Made by a program: the position numbers and the translations under genes
The notes under the pieces: model-generated
The model's database searches: none
The model's input: only the letters and a program-made list of their open reading frames with translations
What the model was told of the DNA's origin: nothing
Shown here: one piece after another, positions 8,908-17,387 of the stretch
Layout: each line of letters starts with the position of its first letter
Position numbering within the stretch: the first letter of the stretch is position 1
Origin: Sebaldella termitidis ATCC 33386
GTDB taxonomy: Bacteria > Fusobacteriota > Fusobacteriia > Fusobacteriales > Leptotrichiaceae
Assembly (NCBI RefSeq): GCF_000024405.1
Contig: NC_013517.1
Span: 1,302,001 to 1,366,000 of the forward strand
Reading direction: 5' to 3'
DNA: 64,000 nt

Positions 8908-9345
8908 ATGGGATTCAGATTAACAGTAAAAGGGCAGACTGACGAAATTTTATTAGAAAAAGAAAGTATTTTGGATGTAAAGTACTTATCGGAAACACCG
9001 GAAGACTCTAACGCAAGAGCAACAGATTTAGGGATTACCCTTGAAATCAGCGGAAGAATACTTGCAGCAGCCAGCGGAGATAATGAAGATGATTCGAGAA
9101 AAACAGCGCAATGGTCTTTATTACCTGCGGAAGTGGCAGATGCATACAGACATGCTACCTTAGAAGTAATTTCTGCAGGACAGATGGTTAGAAAGTTTGA
9201 AATGCCGAATGCATTTGTGGTAGATTATGTAGAAACATTTGGAAATCAGGAAGGAACTGGAACATTCCTTTTAAAAATTAAACAAAAGAAAGAAAAAGTA
9301 AAAGAAGTAGCAATAGAAGGTGGATATCAGGCACACGAAGCGTAG
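8908..9345 (+). CDS. Hcp-like tube protein
   Basis: 145 aa, the size of Hcp/TssD and phage tail-tube proteins, predicted mostly beta. It starts behind a very strong AGGAGGAGG site. The pattern of an N-terminal strand pair (FRLTVKG), a central segment with helix (ADAYRHATLEVISAG) and a C-terminal strand pair ending in FVVDYVETFG...GTFLLKIKQK resembles the Hcp beta-barrel. From memory, similar clostridial proteins carry the odd database label 'membrane-associated protease 1', though there is no protease motif. It probably forms the expelled tube. It is isolated by a structured leader and a hairpin after its stop, which suggests a different, higher expression level than its neighbours. Confidence 0.6.
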   Translation: MGFRLTVKGQTDEILLEKESILDVKYLSETPEDSNARATDLGITLEISGRILAAASGDNEDDSRKTAQWSLLPAEVADAYRHATLEVISAGQMVRKFEMPNAFVVDYVETFGNQEGTGTFLLKIKQKKEKVKEVAIEGGYQAHEA

Positions 9346-9353
9346 CCTTTTTG

Positions 9354-9396
9354 AAAAAGGGTGGCCACTGCACTGCTGTGGTACCCTTTTCTATTT
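9354..9396 (+). terminator. Intrinsic terminator or attenuator after the Hcp-like gene
   Basis: AAAAGGG (9355-9361) pairs with CCCTTTT (9384-9390), and inner CCAC (9365-9368) pairs with GTGG (9378-9381), followed by a modest T-rich tail. The short T-run suggests partial termination or a 3' stabilising hairpin that lets some transcription continue to the downstream genes. Confidence 0.6.
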
Positions 9397-9497
9397 AAGT
9401 ATTTAAGCACGGTTTAAAACAGAATATGACTGCTCATTTCAGCATCGAACCGGCTTGAATTTTTGAATAGAAAATTTTTAAAAAAGGAGAGGGAGCT

Positions 9498-10277
9498 GTG
9501 TTGGAAAATAAATATCCGTTATTTAAAAAAAATGAAATTCTGGAAAAGGAAATGCTGGATCTTCTGCGTGACAATCCTATGGAAATATATAATCTTCTGT
9601 ATATGGATTTTTCTGACGGAATAGTGAACGGGTTTAACTTTACCATTGATTCCGAAAGAAAGCTTTTGATTATGGAGCCCGGGATTTTGAAACATAACGG
9701 GAAAATATTCTGGGAAAAAGAAATAACCGAAATACCATTTCCCGAACAGGAAGATCACTATGTAGTGAAATATAAACTAAATTGCTGTTCAGAAGAAAAA
9801 AAATATTATAAAAGAAGCGGAGAGATAATAACAGAAGCAGGAAAAAGTATTCATGAGGATGAACTTGAGCTTTTGAGATTTATTCTGAGGGAGGGTGCGG
9901 AACTGAGAGAAAATTACGAACAGTTTGAAGATCTTGTACGCGAATATAATACAATACAAATAGTAGACAGGAAATATTCCTCAAGACATAAATCCGGGAC
10001 ACTGGATCCGAGAGTCACTAAATTCTGGGGGCTGGAAGCTTTGGAACGGGAGAACCTCAACCCGGAGGATTTTATTTTTGCTGCGGCCTGCATAAATAAT
10101 CCTGTGGAAAGAGAGATTATATCATCATATATAAACAGAAAAAAAAGGGTGGAAACAAGAGAATACACAAACAGGGAGCTTTATGAAGAGCTGAATGACA
10201 TTCTTATAAAAATGGGACCGAGAAGATCTATAGGAGTGAAAAAGATATACAGACCGGAAAAGATTGTGGTGGACTAG
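9498..10277 (+). CDS. Unknown protein, possible baseplate component
   Basis: 259 aa, soluble, GTG start behind GGAGAGGGAG. The N-terminal third contains DFSDGIVNGFNFTID and then a strand-rich stretch, MEPGILKHNGKIFW. That layout recalls the beta-rich N-terminal domains of tail-fibre and TssK-like adaptor proteins, where a short 'DG-V-GF-V' motif precedes a strand-rich shoulder. The rest is helical and charged (EDELELLRFILREGAELRENYEQFEDLVREY). It lies between the tube gene and the J-domain gene in the same operon. Baseplate assignment is inference; no firm family is recognised. Confidence 0.4.
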   Translation: MLENKYPLFKKNEILEKEMLDLLRDNPMEIYNLLYMDFSDGIVNGFNFTIDSERKLLIMEPGILKHNGKIFWEKEITEIPFPEQEDHYVVKYKLNCCSEEKKYYKRSGEIITEAGKSIHEDELELLRFILREGAELRENYEQFEDLVREYNTIQIVDRKYSSRHKSGTLDPRVTKFWGLEALERENLNPEDFIFAAACINNPVEREIISSYINRKKRVETREYTNRELYEELNDILIKMGPRRSIGVKKIYRPEKIVVD

Positions 10278-10373
10278 GAATTTTAAAGCCGGGATTAATC
10301 AAGAGCAGGATAAGAATTCGGCAGTAAATGCCGGTAAGATAAATAAGTCATTACACTTAAAGGAGATGTACAG

Positions 10374-10778
10374 ATGACATATTATGAGATATTAGGAGTA
10401 AAGCAGGATGCGGACTTTGACGAAATAAAATCAAAATACAGAAAACTTGCCATGAAATATCATCCGGACAGGAATCCGGATAATAAAGAGGCCGAAGAAA
10501 GATTTAAGCAGGTATCCGAAGCTTATGAAATTCTTGGTGATGCCGAGAAAAGAAAGAATTATGACGAAAAACTGGTTAATAAAAGAACAGGAAGCAGAAA
10601 AAAATCATCTTCCGAAGGTTATACCGGAGATTTTAGCTTTAATCCAAATGATTTCAAAGATATGTTTTCAGATTATTTCAGTGAAGACAAAATGAATACC
10701 AAAGACAAAGATACAAATAAGAAAATGAAAGAAAATATGAACAGTGCGTTTGAAAATTTTTTTAAACCAAAAAAATAA
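10374..10778 (+). CDS. J-domain (DnaJ-like) co-chaperone
   Basis: 134 aa. The first about 70 residues are a complete J domain, with the HPD tripeptide in [14 protein letters not shown] and the helix IV pattern [17 protein letters not shown]. There is no Gly/Phe-rich or zinc-finger region, so it is a specialised J protein rather than housekeeping DnaJ. The C-terminal 60 residues are polar and may bind a client. It would stimulate an Hsp70 ATPase; the 926-aa Hsp70-like protein encoded at 17388 in the same operon is the obvious partner. The client is unknown; contracted sheath or a toxin are the two candidates I favour. Confidence 0.85.
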   Translation: MTYYEILGVKQDADFDEIKSKYRKLAMKYHPDRNPDNKEAEERFKQVSEAYEILGDAEKRKNYDEKLVNKRTGSRKKSSSEGYTGDFSFNPNDFKDMFSDYFSEDKMNTKDKDTNKKMKENMNSAFENFFKPKK

Positions 10779-10883
10779 TAAAGAAATTTACTGTAACAGA
10801 GAAAAAAATATATTCATGTTTTGGAGTATAAACTCAGAGGAAAAGAATATTAATGTTTTCCATAAGATTCACAGCGGTTATTC

Positions 10884-10923
10884 TTTCCCTCTCTTGTGGA
10901 GCGTGTTCCATGCGGGAGGGAAA
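10884..10923 (+). other. Stem-loop between the J-domain and FHA genes
   Basis: TTTCCCTC (10884-10891) is the exact complement of GAGGGAAA (10916-10923), with an inner TGGA/TCCA stem. No T-run follows, so it is more likely an mRNA processing or stabilising element than a terminator. The 229-nt gap around it holds no supportable gene. Confidence 0.4.
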
Positions 10924-11007
10924 TTTCATTTTAAGAGGATGATTTGATATTTTATCATACTGATTTATAGAAAGCAGGAAAACAATTTATGAAGAAGGAG
11001 CAGTGAA

Positions 11008-11817
11008 ATGTTAAGACGAATTTTTAGATTTCCGAGAATACCTTTTCTTAGAAGATCAAGGATAGGATACGGAACTGTCCGTAAAGCAGGTCAGCTTATG
11101 ACTCAGCAGAAGACAGAAAAGAACAGTAATACAGAGCAGCAAAAAATGAATGTGGAAAAAGGTATAAAGAAATTCGAGAAAAGACAGACAGAGGCAAGGG
11201 GAGGAAGGCCTGCAAAGTTTTTTTCACTTAGAAATATTATAATACTTATAATTGTGGTAATAACATTTATATATATGCATATGAATGCATATTCTACAAA
11301 AAGCCTGTATGCGGCAATATTTATATTTACAGGAATAACTTTATACATGCTTCTTGTAGAAAGATTTATAGAAAAAACAGAAATAGAAACAGAGATCAAG
11401 GATATGAAGGTCGAGAGAGAAAAAGAGCATAATGTTTTTCTGGACAGGGTACAGGAGATAGAGCAGGTAAAGAAAAACAGACTGGAATCAATAATACTTA
11501 AAGATGAAGACGGTTATGACAGGAAGGTATGGAGAATAGGAAGAGCCACATCAATGCTTCTGGGGAAAAAAACACCCAGAAATAAAGTAGATGTTGATTT
11601 GGGTGAATCAGTATATGCGAATCTCGTGAGCCGTGCACACGGGGTATTGAATCTGGTAAATGACAGCTGGTATTATGAAGATCTTGGTTCAAGAAACGGA
11701 AGCGGTCTTGAGCGTAAAAGGGACGGAAGAAAAATAAAGCTGAAATCCAATATGCCGGTAAAAGTGGAAACAGGGGATATTATATATCTTGCTACAACAA
11801 AGGTATTGTTAAAATAA
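11008..11817 (+). CDS. Membrane-anchored FHA-domain protein
   Basis: 269 aa. A basic N-terminus (LRRIFRFPRIPFLRRSR) and a polar stretch lead to two hydrophobic segments, at about residues 75-93 and 99-117. A short charged coil follows, then a C-terminal FHA domain (about 170-268) with the phosphothreonine-binding signatures WRIGRAT, LVSRAHG and DLGSRNGS. FHA domains recognise phosphothreonine, so this probably anchors a kinase-controlled assembly to the inner membrane. It fits the neighbouring kinase and two PP2C genes. In classical type VI loci Fha plays a comparable post-translational switch role, though this protein is built differently. Confidence 0.85.
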   Translation: MLRRIFRFPRIPFLRRSRIGYGTVRKAGQLMTQQKTEKNSNTEQQKMNVEKGIKKFEKRQTEARGGRPAKFFSLRNIIILIIVVITFIYMHMNAYSTKSLYAAIFIFTGITLYMLLVERFIEKTEIETEIKDMKVEREKEHNVFLDRVQEIEQVKKNRLESIILKDEDGYDRKVWRIGRATSMLLGKKTPRNKVDVDLGESVYANLVSRAHGVLNLVNDSWYYEDLGSRNGSGLERKRDGRKIKLKSNMPVKVETGDIIYLATTKVLLK

Positions 11818-11850
11818 TAAGAAGAATATAAATTAACGGAGGTATGAAAA

Positions 11851-12402
11851 ATGAATTTACAAAGATGTAATAACGGGCACTTATATGATTCGGGAAGACA
11901 CAGCAGATGTCCGTACTGTGAATCAGAGGGTCTTACTGATGAAATAAAGGATGAAAAAATAAATCTGGTAGATGAGATGGATGATGATGATAAAACCGTG
12001 GCATATTGGTCAAAGGACAGTAAAGTAGATCCTGTAGTCGGCTGGCTTACTTGTATAGAAGGGCCTGATAAAGGAAAGGACTACAGAATAGTAAGCGAAA
12101 GAAACTTTATAGGCAGAGGCGATGATATGGATATCTGTATAAACGGAGATTCTGCGATTTCAAGAAATAACCACTGTTCTATAAGCTACAATCCCAAAGA
12201 AAGAAAATTTGTAATGACACCCGGTTCGGGAAACGGTCTGGTTTATATAAATAATGCCCCGTTATATGAAACAAAACAAATATTTTCACATAATTTTATT
12301 GAAATAGGAGAAAGTAAATTCGTATTTGTAGAATTATGCGGACAGCATTTTGACTGGAATAAAGAAAAAACCAAAGATATAGAAACAAATAAAGACAGAT
12401 AG
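11851..12402 (+). CDS. Zinc-ribbon FHA-domain protein
   Basis: 183 aa. A small N-terminal metal site is suggested by Cys6, His10, Cys20 and Cys23 (CNNGH and CPYC). An acidic linker with DDDDKTVAYW follows, then an FHA domain (about 75-170) containing FIGRGDDMDICI and SRNNHCSIS. Thr49 in the acidic DKTV motif looks like a kinase acceptor that the FHA domain could bind, as in GarA/OdhI-type switches. It lies 33 nt after the membrane FHA gene and 11 nt before the PP2C gene. The switch behaviour is inferred. Confidence 0.83.
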   Translation: MNLQRCNNGHLYDSGRHSRCPYCESEGLTDEIKDEKINLVDEMDDDDKTVAYWSKDSKVDPVVGWLTCIEGPDKGKDYRIVSERNFIGRGDDMDICINGDSAISRNNHCSISYNPKERKFVMTPGSGNGLVYINNAPLYETKQIFSHNFIEIGESKFVFVELCGQHFDWNKEKTKDIETNKDR

Positions 12403-12413
12403 AAAGTCATATT

Positions 12414-13157
12414 ATGAAATATATATTAGTTGTTTTGATTATTTTGGTAATTTTTATAATTATTATGCTGAAAAAACAGCCGGGTTACAAAGACAGGGGG
12501 AATTTGGCGATAACAGCTTACATGGAGAACTATACAGGAAGAAGAAAAATACAGGAGGACTGTATGGAGCTGGTAAGTTTTTCCAAATATGAAATTCTCG
12601 GGATAATTGCTGACGGAATGGGCGGCTTTCATAACGGGAAGCTTGCAAGTCAGTTTTCAGTAGACAGGTTTGTGGATCTGTATTCGGCAGGGGACTTATC
12701 TGTAATAGAAATCCTAAAAAAGATAAATAAGGAGATATTGAGTTATTCATATAATATAGGAATAGAGAATAAAGTAGGAACTACTTTTCTGGCAGGTGAA
12801 ATTTTATATAACAGATTAAAGTTTTTCTCTGTAGGAGACAGTTCCTTATTTTTATTCAGAAAAAATAAGCTGGAAAGACTGAACAGGCATCAGGAGAAAA
12901 AAGGCTATCTTACGAATTATCTCGGGTACAGCAGTTTTTCAAATGCAGAAAACGGGGAAATACTTCTTGAGAAAAATGATATTGTTTTAATGTGCAGTGA
13001 CGGACTGGATAAATTCTTGTCTTTTGATGAAATAGAAGACATAATGAAGCATTCTAAAAATAAAAGCAGCAAAAGAATAGTAAGAAAGCTTATGGACGCC
13101 CTAATAGAAAAAAAATCGGGAAAACAGGATAATGTGAGTATCATTGTTATAAAATAG
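12414..13157 (+). CDS. PP2C-type Ser/Thr phosphatase with N-terminal membrane anchor
   Basis: 247 aa. Residues about 2-19 form a membrane segment (ILVVLIILVIFIIIML). The PP2C core follows, with metal-binding motifs intact: EDCMEL, IIADGMGGF, the VGDSSLF strand and CSDGLDKF, ending KQDNVSIIVI. It should dephosphorylate phosphothreonine on the FHA proteins or the kinase, acting on the cytoplasmic face. The gene follows the zinc-ribbon FHA gene closely. PppA/PppC-type phosphatases have this role in type VI systems. Confidence 0.85.
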   Translation: MKYILVVLIILVIFIIIMLKKQPGYKDRGNLAITAYMENYTGRRKIQEDCMELVSFSKYEILGIIADGMGGFHNGKLASQFSVDRFVDLYSAGDLSVIEILKKINKEILSYSYNIGIENKVGTTFLAGEILYNRLKFFSVGDSSLFLFRKNKLERLNRHQEKKGYLTNYLGYSSFSNAENGEILLEKNDIVLMCSDGLDKFLSFDEIEDIMKHSKNKSSKRIVRKLMDALIEKKSGKQDNVSIIVIK

Positions 13158-13161
13158 GAGA

Positions 13162-15477
13162 GTGGTGTGGGAGAATATGCGAAAAGAGGAAGCAAAATTT
13201 GAAACAAGGTTTATAAGTAATCTGGGAACTCAGGAAAAAAATAACGATTATTTCGGATATGTTCAGCTGGATAACTATGCTATATGGGCAGTGGCGGACG
13301 GCTTTGATGAGGAGGAAGGTGCAGACGTTGCTGCCAGAATAGCAGTGGAAGCTGCAGTGGAATATTTTATGCTTACACCGGGATTTAATACAAAGATTCT
13401 GAAAGAAATAACAGAATATGCACATTCCAAGGTAGTGGAAAAGCAGGAGGAAAACGAAAGGTTTTCTCTGATGCATACTTCACTTCTTATAGTAATAAGC
13501 AATTATCATTCTATATTATGGGCAAATGTAGGGAATACAAGGCTGTATCATCTGAGAGACGGTTTTATATTTTTTCAGACGAAGGATGACTCCATATCGC
13601 AGCTTCTTGTTAATGATGAAGCTCTTGATATCAGGGATATAAAGCAGCACAGACAGAGAAATGATCTGACACAGGCTGTGGGTGATTATATAAAAGTAAA
13701 ACCGAATATTTCAAAAAATCCTGTAATACTTCAGGAAGGTGATATTCTCCTTATGACAACAATGGGCGCCTGGGAAAATCTGGATGAAAGCGAAATTGAA
13801 ACAGAGCTTTCCAAAATAGATAACAGACAGCAGTGGCTGAAAAGTCTGGAAAATAAAATTATGGCTACCTCAAGAAAAGAAGTGGAAAATTATACACTGG
13901 TTTCCGTGGTGGCTGAACAGCTTGCAAGTCCTGAAAAAATAAAGAAAAATAAAAAGCCGTTAATAATAAAAATTATAATAATATCAGCAGTATTATTGAT
14001 AATTTTATTATCAATGAGTCTTTGGAGTATGAAAAAGAGAAGCAATATAGAGAAAACAGCACTTGGTTATCAGAAGCAGGCAGAAGAATCAATAGTAAAG
14101 AAGGATTTTAATAACTCCCTTGATGAACTAAATCTTGCTATAGGGGAATATGACAAGCTTCATATAAAAAGCCGGGGAATAATAGGATTTTTCAAGGGGG
14201 CAAAAGGGAAAAACAGAGACACGGACGGGAAAATAAATGAAATAAAGCTGAGAATAGAGCAGACAGAGAAGCTTCAAAAAGCCTTTCAGGATATAAACGA
14301 CGGAAATCAGCTGTATAATTCCGGGGATTATGAACAGGCTTCAAGAAAATATCAGTCGGCTAAATTTACACTTGAACAGAATACATATAAGAGAGATGAA
14401 CTAAATACCGATGATATACTTACAATACTTAATTCCAGAATAGACGCCACGCCAAAGCTTATGGAGGCAAAATCACTGGAAAAAAACGGTGACGAAGCAA
14501 TGGCAAGATCAGATTTTGCCACTGCCAAGTCAAAATATGATGATGCAATAAATATTTATCTGACTAACGGAAAAGCTGATTATGTAATAAATCTTGAGAG
14601 AAAAATGGAGGGGATTTCCGAACAGCAGCAAACAGCGTATAACGGGGCACTGCTGACTGAAAACAGGGCTGATATGCTTTCGGCATCCAATCCGGACTCA
14701 TCAAGAGAGACTTATTATGAAGCAAGAAGAATGTATCAGCTGCTTGGAGATAAGGTAAAAACAGGTGAAGTAGACAACAAAATTCAGGAAATAAATGCCA
14801 GACAGCTTGCAGATCTGCAGACTGCAAATAATCTTATACAGGAAGGTCTCAGTCTTTTGAACAGCGGTAATCCTGTCATGGCAATTGCTAATTTTAATAA
14901 AGCGAAGCTGATATATAATAAACTAGGGGATTCTGGAAATAGCAGAAGTACCGACGAGTATATTAAGCAGGCTCATACCTTTGTAAAAATAGAGGACCAT
15001 ACTAAGCAGCTCGAACAGCAGAGCAAAGAGGAGCTGGCAGTAAAGCAGCAGGAAATAGATAAAAAAAATGCGGCAATAGCTGAGGAAATGAGAAAGGCAG
15101 AGGAGAGAAACCAAAAAATCATACTGGCGGGAGATTTGAAAAATAAAGGAGATGAATTGGCATTTGCTGAAAGGTACATAGAAAGTATAGATAAATATGA
15201 GGAAGCAAAAAAGCTTTATACTGAACTTGATTTGAAAGGCGAGACAGAATACCTTGAATACAAAATAAAAAGAAATGAAGGTTATTTATATGAGCTTCAG
15301 GGAGATCAGGCATATAAAGCCAAAAAATGGATAGATGCCGAACAAAAATATAAAATGTCTGCAGACAGTTTTGACAAAGCGGGAGATATAAGCGAAGAAG
15401 TAAAATCAAGAGTGGAAAAAAAGCTTGCTAAAGCGACAAGAAAGGTTAATAAGAGATGGTGGCAGTTCTGGAAATAG
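13162..15477 (+). CDS. PP2C-like pseudophosphatase fused to a membrane segment and TPR-like repeats
   Basis: About 770 aa. Residues 1-255 are PP2C-like, with NDYFGYVQLDNYAIWAVADGF and WANVGNTRLYHLRDG, but the usual CSDGL metal motif reads TTMGAW. One metal-binding Asp is therefore lost and catalysis is doubtful. A single membrane helix (about 268-292, IIIISAVLLIILLSMSLW) follows. Then come 450 residues of helical repeats with recurring 'A...Y..AK..Y..LGD' (EQASRKYQSAK, FATAKSKYDDA, IESIDKYEEAKKLY), TPR-like and coiled. It may be a sensor/scaffold linking phosphosignalling to the apparatus. Starts at GTG 13162, GTG 13165 or ATG 13177 are all possible; the last has GGGAG close by. Confidence 0.75.
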   Translation: MVWENMRKEEAKFETRFISNLGTQEKNNDYFGYVQLDNYAIWAVADGFDEEEGADVAARIAVEAAVEYFMLTPGFNTKILKEITEYAHSKVVEKQEENERFSLMHTSLLIVISNYHSILWANVGNTRLYHLRDGFIFFQTKDDSISQLLVNDEALDIRDIKQHRQRNDLTQAVGDYIKVKPNISKNPVILQEGDILLMTTMGAWENLDESEIETELSKIDNRQQWLKSLENKIMATSRKEVENYTLVSVVAEQLASPEKIKKNKKPLIIKIIIISAVLLIILLSMSLWSMKKRSNIEKTALGYQKQAEESIVKKDFNNSLDELNLAIGEYDKLHIKSRGIIGFFKGAKGKNRDTDGKINEIKLRIEQTEKLQKAFQDINDGNQLYNSGDYEQASRKYQSAKFTLEQNTYKRDELNTDDILTILNSRIDATPKLMEAKSLEKNGDEAMARSDFATAKSKYDDAINIYLTNGKADYVINLERKMEGISEQQQTAYNGALLTENRADMLSASNPDSSRETYYEARRMYQLLGDKVKTGEVDNKIQEINARQLADLQTANNLIQEGLSLLNSGNPVMAIANFNKAKLIYNKLGDSGNSRSTDEYIKQAHTFVKIEDHTKQLEQQSKEELAVKQQEIDKKNAAIAEEMRKAEERNQKIILAGDLKNKGDELAFAERYIESIDKYEEAKKLYTELDLKGETEYLEYKIKRNEGYLYELQGDQAYKAKKWIDAEQKYKMSADSFDKAGDISEEVKSRVEKKLAKATRKVNKRWWQFWK

Positions 15478-15504
15478 AGAATTAAAACAGGTTTTGGAGG
15501 AAAA

Positions 15505-16326
15505 ATGACGGATCATTTGTTAAAAGGAACGGTTTTGAAAGGAAAATATACAGTAGAAAGCTTAATGGAAAATAGTGATTTCTCAAATATATATACAGGA
15601 AAAGCCGGCAATAAGGATATCATTATTAAAGAATGTTTTCCAAAATCACTTGTAATCCGCGGAAGTGACAATGAAGTTTTTACTATAAAGCATAAAGAAA
15701 ATTTTGATCTCATAAAAAAAAGTTTTATTACTGAAGCACGTATACTTGAAAATATTAAGCATGCAAATATAGTAAAAATATATGATAAATTCAGATGTAA
15801 CAATACATATTATATTGTTATGGAGATATGCAGGGGAAGTACGCTGAAACATTTTATACTTAATAACGAATTAACAGAGGAAGAAATAAAAAGTCTGTTT
15901 TTGAAGATATTGAAGGCTGTAAAATACATACATAAACAAGGATATATTCACAGAGACATAAAACCGTCAAATATAGTGATAAAAGGGAAAACATTAAAAA
16001 TATTGGATTTTGGTTCGGCAATAGATAAAAGATCAAAGAATGCCGAATATGTAAGAGTAACATCAGGCTATTCACCTATGGAAATGTATTCATTGAAAAG
16101 CATAAATGATGAGAGTACAGATATTTACAGTCTGTGTGCTTTGTTATACTTTATGCTTTACAAACAAAAGCCTATGGATGTACTTAAGAGATTCTATTAC
16201 AGCGAGTTAATATTCAAAGATAATACAGATCCGGTATTGAGGCAAACCATAGAAAAGGGGTTAATGATAGAGAGCAGGGACAGATACCAGAGTATTGCCG
16301 AAATTGAAAAAATATTGAAAAACTGA
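15505..16326 (+). CDS. Eukaryotic-like Ser/Thr protein kinase
   Basis: 273 aa, essentially a bare kinase domain with no membrane segment or extracellular sensor. The ATP lysine is in IIIKECFPK, the catalytic loop is HRDIKPSN, the magnesium loop is DFGSA, and the activation segment ends TSGYSPMEMYS with the 'PE'-like helix cap. It probably phosphorylates Thr residues on the FHA proteins, opposed by the PP2C phosphatase; PpkA plays this role in type VI systems. It lies 27 nt after the pseudophosphatase and 10 nt before an unknown protein. Confidence 0.88.
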   Translation: MTDHLLKGTVLKGKYTVESLMENSDFSNIYTGKAGNKDIIIKECFPKSLVIRGSDNEVFTIKHKENFDLIKKSFITEARILENIKHANIVKIYDKFRCNNTYYIVMEICRGSTLKHFILNNELTEEEIKSLFLKILKAVKYIHKQGYIHRDIKPSNIVIKGKTLKILDFGSAIDKRSKNAEYVRVTSGYSPMEMYSLKSINDESTDIYSLCALLYFMLYKQKPMDVLKRFYYSELIFKDNTDPVLRQTIEKGLMIESRDRYQSIAEIEKILKN

Positions 16327-16336
16327 GGACAGGTAT

Positions 16337-17356
16337 ATGAATTTTTTAAAAAATTTGAAGGATAAAATAAAAGTAATATTCCGCGGTAAGGAAAAAGAAC
16401 AGGAAACGGAAGTAAAAGAGGAAGAGCAGATTACAGAGCTGATACAGGCGGAAGTTCCGGAAGAGGAAGCTGATAAAGAACAGGAGGTAATCCAAGAAAA
16501 TACAGAGCTTGCTGATAATATCAAGAAAGTGATAAAAAAATTTCCACTGAAAAGCAAGGTAGTATTACTGGGAGATGCCATAGAAAAGCTTGACAATATA
16601 GAACTTCTGACTTTGGTATATTATGTGGATACTTATTCACTGATAATATCCGAAAATAAAGAATATGTATGGATAAATCTTAAAAATACAGAGTATGATG
16701 TCGCACTAAAGCTGTTTACAGTATTGGGAAAAGAGGAGTATTCGCTGGTATATGAGGATGAATATCTGATAGGAAGAGACAGCAGTGTGGAGGTTTCGGC
16801 AGGGGACTATATGAAAATAGTTAATTATAAAATATCTGCTGTTAAATATATAAAAATTAAGATCGCTAAATTTTTGTGTCTTTATTACTCGGAGATACTG
16901 AAATACAGGAAATATTATGCAGACAGTGAGAATGACATGATAATTTCAAATATTGGTGAGTATATTAATAAATTTCTTGCTGAAAGAAAAAGAAATTTTG
17001 AATACAGCGAGCTTCAGAAATATTTTGAAAAAGAGCTTAATAAAAAAATAATCAGCAGAGTCAGCCATGATGAAAACGGAATTTTTTATTTTGAATATGG
17101 TGAAGAAAGGTATATAAAAAATAAATATATTTTCAGCGAAAATGAAGACGGAAGAAACCGCGGTTATTTTAAGACAGAGTTTAAAAAATTTGCAGCACTG
17201 AGGGAATTAGATGAACAGGAGCTGTCAGAGTTAAGTAATATAGAGGTATATGAAAATCTTGCGGGAAGTAAAAAACTCATTTTTTATAATGAAAATAAAA
17301 AATCTTATATACAGAATGTATATAAAATAAACAAAAACGATATTATGACGGTATAG
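16337..17356 (+). CDS. Unknown protein of the injection-system locus
   Basis: 339 aa, soluble. It opens with a short basic amphipathic helix (MNFLKNLKDKIKVIFRGK) and then about 40 very acidic, Glu-rich residues (ETEVKEEEQITELIQAEVPEEEADKEQ). A mixed alpha/beta body follows, with no catalytic motif I recognise. The acidic stretch could be a kinase substrate or disordered tether. It sits between the kinase and the Hsp70-like gene, with no gap for a separate promoter, so it is likely part of the same machine. Function unknown. Confidence 0.6.
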   Translation: MNFLKNLKDKIKVIFRGKEKEQETEVKEEEQITELIQAEVPEEEADKEQEVIQENTELADNIKKVIKKFPLKSKVVLLGDAIEKLDNIELLTLVYYVDTYSLIISENKEYVWINLKNTEYDVALKLFTVLGKEEYSLVYEDEYLIGRDSSVEVSAGDYMKIVNYKISAVKYIKIKIAKFLCLYYSEILKYRKYYADSENDMIISNIGEYINKFLAERKRNFEYSELQKYFEKELNKKIISRVSHDENGIFYFEYGEERYIKNKYIFSENEDGRNRGYFKTEFKKFAALRELDEQELSELSNIEVYENLAGSKKLIFYNENKKSYIQNVYKINKNDIMTV

Positions 17357-17387
17357 AGCCGGAAATACCTGAAAACAGGGAGGAAAA

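Noticed and set aside
10744-10947. 67-codon frame after the J-domain gene
   Set aside because: It begins inside the J-domain gene, has no ribosome site, and spans a strong stem-loop.
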